A stretch of DNA of 64,000 nt. Origin: Rhabditophanes sp. KR3021. Taxonomy: Eukaryota > Nematoda > Chromadorea > Rhabditida > Alloionematidae. The stretch lies in the NCBI GenBank assembly GCA_963281155.1, contig CAUJLY010000003.1, positions 3,906,001-3,970,000 on the forward strand. The letters run 5' to 3'. Each line of letters begins with the position of its first letter. The first letter of the stretch is position 1. Shown in pieces: positions 56,082 through 64,000 of this stretch. A model generated the notes under the pieces. That model made no database searches. It saw only the letters and a program-made list of their open reading frames with translations, and was not told where the DNA came from. A program made the translations under genes and the position numbers.

Positions 56082-59000
56082 CTAGTTAATAAAAGATTTG
56101 ATGGTTTTTTCAATGATATCTGCGGCTTTGTTTATTTGAACTTCATTAATGACCAATGGTGGGGCAAATCTGATAATGGAAGAGTGGGTATTCTTGGCCA
56201 ACAGACCGTTATCACGTAATGCTAAGATGACTTTGTCAGCATGAACATCTAAAAACTTATTTAATACTAAACTTATAAAACTTACGGCTTTCGTTAATCT
56301 CAATAGCTTGGAACAATCCCTTTCCGCGAACTTTAGTTACAATGCTAGAAGGAAGTTTTTGTAATCTTTTGATTAAAATTTCTCCCATCTTAGCTGAATT
56401 CTCGCAAAGTTTCTCCTCAACAATGACCTTTAATGCTTCCATTGCAACCTTGCAAGCCAATGGGTTCCCTCCAAAGGTTGAACCGTGCATACCTAAAGAA
56501 AGATAAGTTAAAATACGTCATTCATTTGGAATACCTGGATAAAATTAGATAGATGTTATATTGTTTGTAAAAATTTTAAGGAAACTACATATATATCAAA
56601 AGTTTCTTTTTAGGACTACACTTTTCTGAATATTAGTTACTTTCAAATTTGTTGTCGATATTAACGTTTTTATATAGTTATTTAACCTATAGCGTTTACT
56701 AATTGTTGTCTCTTTATTTCAGTTGTCCATTCACTAAACTGGAGTTAAACTATCGAGAGAAACGGTGCAAATAACAATACTAAAAAACTCTCAAAAGAAA
56801 TAAGGATGAAATGTCTTTGTCATTTGGAATGAGATAACTGTCTTATGAAGCAACTGCGAGGAACGACCAATCGTTTAGGAAGTTATGTTTCTGTAGATAG
56901 AGATGAAGACTGTAAAGCTTATTCATAGAATTCTTTATGATGGGGACGCTAGTATAAGTAATCTATATCCATCCGTTAACACGTTTTTGAACGGTAATTC
57001 ATACGGAGATTGTGCTAGAAAAATGATTTTGCTTGTCAAACTAATGATATTCTTTGACAAAGTCAATCATGTCAATGCATGTGCAGTTGCCGATATCTTG
57101 GCTAAAATGGTGTTCGAGCTTAAGATGACTTCTGATGATTAACTTAAATATTTGGTTGTTACTTTTAATAAACTTTTTTGTTCTCCTTTTATATTTTTCG
57201 ACCAAATATTTTCATTTTAATTGTTCCCGTGTATTACCTAAAATAAAAAAAATTAGTTAAGCTCATCAAAGATTCGTTTTACCTGGTCGTATGTTAAGCA
57301 TTACTTCATCTTGAGCTAGCAATGCTGAAACTGGATATACACCACCACTCAAGGCTTTTCCCAAGACAACCATGTCCGGGCGTACATTTTCGTGATCAAC
57401 ACATAGCATTTTCCCGGTTCGACCTAATCCAGTTTGTACTTCATCAGCAATAAATAATACATTGTATTTGGTACATAATTCCCTGACACCCTTCAGATAC
57501 CCATCCCCAGGCACCTTTACCCCGGCTTCACCTTGAATTGGTTCGACCATGAAAGCAGCGATATTTGAATTACTTTTAAATTCAGATTCTAATGCATTTA
57601 AATCATCAAATGGAATTTTAGTAAATCCTGGTAAAAACGGTCCGAAGCCACCTAGGACATATTATTAATTATTAAATATTTATTTACGTACTATAACTTT
57701 CTGGATCAGTTGATGCTGATACGGCAGCGATAGAACGACCAAAGAAATTATCTCTAGCAAATACAATTTCTGCTTTATTTTCTGGAACTTTCTTAACGTT
57801 ATATGCCCATTTTCTTGCGAATTTAACTGCTGATTCGCAAGCTTCGACTCCTGAGTTCATTGGCAGTAACTTGTCATACTTAAATAGACCGGTAACATAT
57901 TCCTCATAATCACCAAGAACATTGTTATAAAATGCACGAGAAGTCAAGGTCAAGATATCGGCTTGGTCCTTTAAAGCTTTTACAATTCTCGGATGACAGT
58001 GACCTTAATTCCATAAAATAACATTATTTAACTCGAATTAGTAATTTGGTTTATTTTGGAAAATAAGTGAGTTACCAATTGTGCAACTCAAAGAACGTCT
58101 ACATTCTTTGCTAGCTGACGAAGGTGCTATCAACGCTCTGGGAAATACTCTTTACAACGATCTTGCCAAAGAGCATGAAATGTATGAGATTGTTAGAACT
58201 TCTCCAGAAAGCAATATTAGTGAAAGTGGTAAATACAAATGTCCTGGAAAAGGCTGTAAGTTTGCAACCAACAATCTCCAACATCTGGCAATCGATTGCA
58301 AGTCTCAACCATGTGCTCAATTAAAGAAGAAATGCAAAAATAGATGCGAAAAGGATAAACTTTTGTCTGACGGGAAATTATGGAAGCATCTAATGCAAAA
58401 ACTCAAAAAAGCTACTGCTTGCAAGTCGTCAAAGGAGCAATCCATCTAAATCTTCTTGGACGTCCATTTTGGGGTTGGCATAGAGAAACTGTCTTTTAAT
58501 GAATTCAAGCAATTAATCTTTTATATTGGAGTGTTTTGTGAGGTTAAAAAAAGATCGCGGAAGCATTATGCAAAGACTTAAAGGGACGTAGCTTGTTACA
58601 TTCCATTGGATCCTATAGATAGACGATGTCGAAGTATTTGGAAGGGTAAAAGAGAAGTAGTCGCCGTTTACATTGGCGACTTTCATATTAATCAAGTTCT
58701 TGGTTTGGAGTACTCTATAATCTTTGATATGCGACGTGAGCTAGCGAACGTGGATGATTCAGGACAATCAAATCAAGTAATGTATTTAAAACATCCTGAC
58801 ATCGTTAAAAGAATCAGGGATATTGCTCTTAAACAACTTTTTGATAGAAAATCTTCGAATGTTTTGTCTTTTTAACATCTTAATAAATTTTGTTGTCTTG
58901 TTTACCTGAAATTAGCAAAATAAATATTAAATAAACGAGAGTAAATGAAAAACCTTGATTTACGGCCGAGTACCCAGACAAGAAGTCAAAATATTCTTTA

Positions 59001-59329
59001 CCCTCAACTGACCAAACTAGGGCTCCTAAAACAATTACTCATTTGTAAACGTTGCAATAATAATCAACAACACGTAATGTTATTAAATGTTGTTTTGATC
59101 ACTAAATTTACCTTTCCCTAGAATAAAAAATAAAAATTACTTTCCAACGCTCTGAGTTTATTAACTTACCTTTGTTCAAAACAACTGGTACCGGTTTGTA
59201 GTTGTGACATCCGAATTGTTTTTCCTTTTCAAAATAATATTCGGGAATATTTACAGAGGTGGTAGCAGCTGTTTGTCCGAAAACATCCTTAGAACGGATA
59301 GCACTCTTAGCAACTCTAGACATCAACAT
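56082..59329 (-). CDS. oat: Ornithine aminotransferase, mitochondrial
   Basis: Six exons in phase: 59170-59329, 58954-59025, 57692-58003, 57283-57651, 56286-56492 and 56082-56248, giving 428 residues, a normal length. The N-terminus [19 protein letters not shown] is a mitochondrial presequence. Fold-type I PLP signatures include [49 protein letters not shown] and [17 protein letters not shown] with the PLP lysine in GKALSGG. It transfers the delta-amino group of ornithine to 2-oxoglutarate, making glutamate semialdehyde, in the mitochondrial matrix. TTTTTTCAG, about 15 bases upstream, fits trans-splicing, and a 6-codon upstream ORF (ATG AAA ... TAG) overlaps the main start. Two long introns (56493-57282, 58004-58953) contain antisense remnants. 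Confidence 0.96.
56835..57142 (+). pseudogene. Antisense coding remnant in OAT intron (56493-57282)
   Basis: A + frame from about 56844 reads [20 protein letters not shown] and stops, and a frame shifted by one base continues [20 protein letters not shown], then [18 protein letters not shown] and [18 protein letters not shown] to a stop at 57142. One frameshift joins them. The C-terminal part aligns with the collagen-intron remnant at 6123-6230 (G-x-C, M-I-x-x-V-x-K-L, N-A, F-E-L-K). Function unknown. Confidence 0.5.
58060..58875 (+). pseudogene. Antisense coding remnant in OAT intron (58004-58953), about 270 codons, two in-frame stops
   Basis: One + frame runs from 58060 to 58875 with only two stops (TAA at 58447 and about 58576). 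It starts [20 protein letters not shown], then has a Cys-rich finger-like block ([20 protein letters not shown], then IDC), a Lys/Cys stretch, [40 protein letters not shown] and [20 protein letters not shown] to the end. No ATG starts the frame (GTG at 58081). The C-terminal 40 residues match the akirin-intron remnant at 16299. The family is not recognised. Two point mutations could have killed an otherwise complete domain, so this is the best-preserved member of the set. Confidence 0.6.
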
Positions 59330-60274
59330 GTTTCATATACTTTTCTGAAAAAAGATTAATATAACTAAAAAGTAGTTAAGCAATATAACATTTGATTGAA
59401 AAATGTAAATTTTATGTGATTCAAATGACCTATTCAATCAAACTTTAAAGATACATTCTAATTAGTAAGTAACATGTCAATGTACGATCACGTTGCCACT
59501 AATTAAAAAGATCATTGTTTATACATTTTCAAATATATTAATCTCCACCTACTAATTTTTTTAAATCCACACCCCTAACTACTATCAAACCATCATCTAT
59601 ACTTATGTACTATGCAAATGATATGTCTATTATATCAATCAAGAATATTAATTTTATGGTCGATGATATAAATTGATAATGAAAAATGGTTGTCTTATTT
59701 CCTTTCCGAGTAATGCAATTTGACACATCGTTAAGCAAAATTTTATATCAGTTTAATTATTTTATTAAAAAGAAAACTTGAAAACTAGATAACACCAGCA
59801 TGATAGCGTTTTGTGTCGTTTTAATTATTTTTTTGTGCAAAAACGGCTGATACAAGTTGTGTCTATGAAACGATCATAATAAAATATATTCTGCACATTT
59901 GAAATAATATTATTGCCTTGCCAAACTACATCGCCTAATTCAAGACATCAATGAACAAAGCAATGAAAATAAGAGTCATTTAATGTTGATATGATAATAC
60001 TTATTTCCATAACAGTGATATGACCAAATCCTTCTTATATCAACATCATAGTATGAAAGCAAAGAAGATAATCAAAAAGCAAAAGGTATTGTTGATGAAA
60101 AAGATAATTTAGTATGATAGTGTTTTGCTAAATTGTCATACACATGATTGCAGCAAAACGCATTTACAGTTTCCAAAGCTTCGATTGCATCATCGTTTAA
60201 ACGTTTATTTCACATAAAAATGCATGATATTATAGTATTAGGATGTTCATTTAAATTATGTTTCTTTTATGCAG
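59330..60274. other. Intergenic region between OAT and the secreted-protein gene
   Basis: About 945 bases, AT-rich, no gene. Holds the OAT promoter and the 3' flank of the next - gene. Confidence 0.5.
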
Positions 60275-60547
60275 TTACTTCTTTCTTCCAAACAAAGAGC
60301 CTCCATACGAACTAAACGGTGCCGCGTAGGAAGCTCCTCCATACATTTGATTACATGGAATAGCGGAACTTGAACAAACTCCAGAAGGGCAACATCCAGG
60401 ACTAGCATACCCACCACCTAAACTTCCTAATCCCCCAAGGCAGGCTTGTGTAAGAACTGTCAAACCAAAAATAGTCAATAACTAAATGTTTAAAATTAAT
60501 TATTTTTATTTATGCATTAAACTTACACAAAAATAAACCTTAAACAT
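60275..60547 (-). CDS. Small secreted Gly/Cys-rich protein
   Basis: Two exons (60527-60547 and 60275-60481) in phase 0 encode 75 residues. The spliced N-terminus, MFKVYFC plus LLTIFGLTVLTQA, is a classic signal peptide with probable cleavage before CLGGLG. The mature part is about 55 residues, Gly, Ser and Tyr rich, with four cysteines in a CCPSGVCSSSAIPC cluster after the first one, ending GGSLFGRKK. The dibasic end could be a processing site. It could be a cuticle or secretory peptide; nothing shows which. The two-exon split inside the signal peptide is common for small nematode secreted proteins and supports the model. Confidence 0.7.
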
Positions 60548-61211
60548 GTCTGAATTTCGAATATTTTGAAAATGAAATTGAAATTACAAAAATTCAAAGT
60601 TATAGTGATTAACATCCTAGCTTATCATATTTATCAATAGATTCCAACTGACCTGAGTCCATTTCTAATGCCATTAAAAAGGAATCCAGTTGTAAGGATG
60701 ACTGTCCAATCAACAATATTAACACTTTTGTAACAATTTACCCTTGAAAACAGTGAGAAGGTGGAGTGAACAGCATTGAAATGTATTGTAGTATGGATTA
60801 ATATAGATGAGATTACGGATAACTGGGATCACTTTATTAGTACTAGTTTCTCGGATTATTTAAACCACTTTTATGGTATTGTATTTTATGCTTTGTGAGT
60901 TTTTGAAATAAGCCTTTTTCATTCTTTTTTACTTTTCCATTATGTTAATTTTATAATGTGAGGCATAACAATATTGTTATATCAAAATCAGTTTAAGTCC
61001 GTTAAAAATGCATTTAAACTGCATTTTGAAAACATTTAGCACATCAACGGGATCAAATATTTGTTAATGGTCGATGCACACTCTTATCACGAATATTAAA
61101 TGACAACCTTGGTATAAGATACCTTCGTGAAATATATCTTGTTGTCTTCCAATTAATTGCCATTCTAAATATAGTGTAGATATTATAATATAACTACTTC
61201 TTGATTTCAGA
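60548..61211. other. Divergent promoter region
   Basis: About 660 bases between the secreted-protein gene (-) and NDUFA10 (+); no gene seen. Confidence 0.5.
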
Positions 61212-61656
61212 ATGTTGAACACATTGCTTAGATCAAACGGTGCTCGGCTTTTGGCATCGGGTAGTTCAACATTGAATGTTGTGCCATCAACTCAAAGCCG
61301 TAATATTGTGATTAAAAGTCACTTGGAATTGCCAGAAGATTATCCAGAACCTTTTCCATACAAGGAACATGCGTATGTTTAATATTCCTAACAAATTTTT
61401 TTACCCAATTTTTTTAGAATCGGATACTTCCAATCTATTATGGACAGAACAAAGTCTCGTTTCCATCAAAACTCACGTTTGATCGTCGTTGAGGGGAATG
61501 AAGGTTGTGAAAAATCAGTTGTAGCTAAAGAACTAGCTGACCAACTTGGTATGCTTTATATGCCTGAATTCAAGATGGAAGACATCATGGTCGATCGCTA
61601 TGGAAATGACTTGAGAAGTTTTTACAAACTTTTCCCAAAGAGATTCCGCATTCCAG
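61212..61656 (+). CDS. nuo-4: NDUFA10, complex I 42 kDa subunit (5' part; continues past window)
   Basis: Exons 61212-61372 and 61418-61656 encode the first 133 residues; the next exon must lie beyond 64000, after an intron of at least 2.3 kb. The start MLNTLLRSNGARLLASGSST is a mitochondrial presequence, and a TTTCAG acceptor lies one base before the ATG. The core has the deoxynucleoside-kinase-like fold of complex I subunit NDUFA10: RFHQNSRLIVVEGNEGCEKS (P-loop region), LADQLGMLYMPEF and DRYGNDLRSFYKLFPKRF. The P-loop reads GNEGCEKS; canonical kinases have GNxGxGKS, so the second glycine is Glu. This supernumerary subunit sits in the matrix face of the membrane arm. Confidence 0.92.
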
Positions 61657-61740
61657 GTTGTCGTTTTTTATATGACCTTAGCTAATTTTTTGATTTTAGG
61701 TAATTTATAGAACGAAATTAAAGAAAAGTCTACTAAAAAT

Positions 61741-61817
61741 AGACAATTAAAAACTATAGGAAAGACAATATTAAAAACTATCGAAAAGACAATCTTAAAA
61801 ACTATAGTAAAGACAAA
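61741..61817. repeat. Tandem repeat, about 24-base unit
   Basis: Three copies of ATTAAAAACTATAGGAAAGA plus CAAT, with point changes. On the - strand the frame reads IVFK, IVFS, IVFN, IVFP, continuing an open frame of the antisense remnant above it. Confidence 0.75.
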
Positions 61818-61849
61818 AAATTGAAATTCGGTATTAGCAATTGCACAGA

Positions 61850-63580
61850 CATTTTCCGAGTTGAGAAGATAGGTTTGTTTCATGGAACACTTGTAACGTT
61901 CCATACAGATAAACTCGAGATGTTCAGCCACTTCTTTGGAACTAACAGGCATCTACATGGGAATCATTTAAAATCTAGCATGTTTGATTTTAGTCATTCT
62001 ACTCCCTTTTCTGCCGAATAGGTTGCTGTCTTCCAATTTAGTGTTGAATTTGTAGTAGTGGTTATTCATTCTATCTTCTAGTTCAGACTCTCCGACATAG
62101 CAAATTGCTTTCTCAAATGAATCGAAGTCATCAAAAACGCTGTCTTCAGTCAACACATTCTCAGCTTTGAATCGTTATTTAAATTGTTTTTCTTCAACTC
62201 TTATTGTTTGCAAACACGACTTTGGGTGTGTGTATTTTAAGAGATTCTGAAGAAAGGAAAAGAAACGGGCAATCTTTGCATTTCTTTGTCTTAGCATTTT
62301 CAGATGACCACAAAGTAGAAAGTTTCTTGATTTGATACTCAATTTGAGCCTTGTCAAGAATGGATAAATAGTGGTTTCCTAATTCTTTTGCTTTATCACA
62401 GTCAAGGTCAGTCACAAATTCGACATTAGTGCCAATTTGCAAGTTCAGAAGGTCATCTTGTGCTGCAATTGCATCAGCAGTTCGAAGAGGATAAATGGCT
62501 TTGCCGTTGATCAACAAGAATCGTACCTCAACTACTTCTTTATCTATAATGATATACTCATCATCATTTCAAATTTCTTTAAATATAGATCATTTGCACG
62601 GAGAATAACTGCTACTTCATGGGCATGTTTAAGAAATCTTGCCATTAAAGTATCCTCATTGTATGCATATACGCCAATGTACTTAAATTCCTTCATTCTT
62701 AACTCGTTTAGCCACCCATTAGTTTCGAGTCACCACACTCTTCCTTATCCTCAGCTATTGATGTTTCCTCTAAAAAAACTTTTCTAACTCAAGCAACCTT
62801 ATAACGCAGAAACTTGATTATTAATAGGTAATTCTTTTTGACTGTTGACATATCGTTTGATCTCCCAGACAGTCATTTCATCAACGTCGCCATCCAATAC
62901 ATCGGGAACTGAATAAGCACCGATACAATTCCGTACTTCATTTATGTGGTGAACAAATTTTGTTTTCAATTTTGGATTGGTAGCTAAGGAAAAGGAGAAA
63001 TGGTGTAGTACAGGGTTGTAGACTGATTTGTCGCATGGTTTGAGAGATCTCTTGTATTCTGTGTCGTATTGTATGAAGCTTGCTCAAAAAGAAAGGCTGA
63101 TACGTGAATATTGTTGATCTCAACATTATGAAACAATGATAGCACTTGATTGGAATATTCTTCAGTCAATTATCACCTAGACTAACAGATGTATTAAGTA
63201 GTTCTTCATAGTAAAGCATGTCCCTAATCTCATTACTTTTCTCCAGAACCGCCTCAACGTTGACAAACTCCTTACGAAATGTAACTTCATCATAATTGTC
63301 ATTAAAGGTACTTTTGACCTGCTTTTTCTGACTTAACTTTCTTCTTATCAAATTCTTCAGCTGTCGGTTTTGGACTTTTTGCTTTTGCAACTCCACTAGC
63401 GAAAATTGAAAATAACTTGGGGCAGGTTTAACTTGAACTAAACAAATGAATGATTAATTTAAATTTACCTTCTACCACTTGTTGTGGTTCTTGGTAAAGT
63501 ACGACATTACTTCTAGTTAAAGCGAACAGCTTCAACCTTGGAAGTTTTTCTAGGTCCAACTTCTTCGATATTGGCATTCT
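61850..63580 (-). pseudogene. Large antisense decayed gene in the NDUFA10 intron
   Basis: From ATG 63578 the - strand reads MPISKKLDLEKLPRLKLFAL ... QQVVE, then a GT-AG intron (about 63432-63468), then VKPAPSYFQFSLVELQKQKV ... LLNTSVSLGDN and a stop at 63166. Further frames, each shifted, follow in order: LTEEYSNQVLSLFHNVEI, SFIQYDTEYKRSLKPCDKSV, FVHHINEVRNCIGAYSVPDV, FKYIGVYAYNEDTLMARFLK, DEYIIIDKEVVEVRFLLING, DDLLNLQIGTNVEFVTDLDC, KKCKDCPFLFLSSESLKIH and, near 61900, MPVSSKEVAEHLEFICME. The order and style suggest one multi-exon gene of over 450 codons with many frameshifts. I do not recognise it. A KCKDCP...LKIH finger-like motif recalls the finger in the OAT-intron remnant. Confidence 0.55.
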
Positions 63581-63832
63581 TCATCATACAAGTTACCTCC
63601 TCTCTTTATGCTTTCCTCTTTTACCATCTTAGTTTAATGACTCCAATTGAGCGAATCTGTGCACTAAAAACTCATGAAAATTATTTCAAGGGAATATTAA
63701 ACGAATAGCTAGCATAACGTGTTAAAAAGTGATATGTAACTACAATGGCATGGCGTTAAATTAAAAGTCATGACTTGCTCAATTTACTTGACAAGAAAAA
63801 TATGCGATTCACCCTTGAAAACGGTTGAAAGA

Positions 63833-64000
63833 GTATGTCTTGCTAAATGTCTAAATATGAACAAGCCTTTACTTAAAATTACAATTATTGCCATGACATT
63901 AAATAGTTTTAACTGATATTTAAATTTAAGAAGTCCCACGGCAAAGATCGATATGTATATAATTTGATCAAAAAACACATTTAAATATATTAATCAAATT
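63833..64000. repeat. Dispersed repeat, copy 2 (NDUFA10 intron)
   Basis: Shares blocks with 18140-18260: GTATGTCTTGCTAAA, TTTACTTAAA and the final CAAAAAACACATTTAAATAT plus ATTAATCAAATT. It runs to the window edge, so its full extent is unknown. Confidence 0.55.

Overview
The window reads as nuclear DNA of a nematode. It is AT-rich, most genes have short GT-AG introns (several nearer 0.8-1 kb), and the acceptor-like TTTTAG or TTTCAG just before many start codons is what one expects of spliced-leader trans-splicing. Two complete nematode-type cuticle collagen genes settle the phylum. No species is claimed. A SAMHD1 relic, absent from Caenorhabditis as far as I know, argues against a close relative of C. 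elegans. All gene models were spliced by eye and checked for reading phase.

Layout. 0-7.2 kb: a paraoxonase/MEC-6-like membrane protein (+), then two cuticle collagens (-). 8.3-10.9 kb: a small protein with a CAAX-type tail (-). 11-15.6 kb: AT-rich DNA without a convincing gene. 15.6-21.3 kb: akirin (+), diphthine ammonia ligase DPH6 (+), a dynein heavy chain relic (-) and a C2H2 zinc-finger gene (-). 22-27 kb: ribosomal protein L17 (+), a palindromic MITE, a TA-flanked MITE, a cyclin relic (+) and ribosomal protein L4 (-). 29.9-32.5 kb: a goosecoid homeobox gene (+). 35 kb: mitoribosomal protein S7 (-). 36.8-40.8 kb: three close + genes, namely GCNA (SprT-like), an 84-residue protein, and a catalytically dead Vasa-like DEAD-box half-domain. 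42-45 kb: UPF1 (+). 45.2-46.2 kb: SAMHD1 relic (-). 48.7-51 kb: a PIAS SUMO ligase flanked by two intron-containing tRNA-Tyr genes. 51.7-52.3 kb: CDC37 relic (-). 52.6-54.7 kb: a divergent PPP phosphatase (-). 56-59.3 kb: ornithine aminotransferase (-). 60.3 kb: a small secreted Gly/Cys-rich protein (-). 61.2 kb: NDUFA10 (+), running off the right edge.

Two themes stand out. First, introns of seven ordinary genes carry decayed protein-coding DNA, always antisense to the host (collagens at 2.9 and 6.1 kb, akirin, DPH6, RPL17, OAT twice, NDUFA10). Some copies are related to each other: the akirin and OAT intron copies share a C-terminal block, the collagen and OAT copies share another, and the DPH6 and NDUFA10 introns share a flanking repeat. 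This is the best candidate for an undescribed repeated element. Second, broken pieces of single-copy housekeeping genes (cytoplasmic dynein heavy chain, cyclin, SAMHD1, CDC37) lie between the live genes. The GCNA / small ORF / dead-Vasa cluster is the most interesting functional unit, because GCNA and Vasa are both germline factors.
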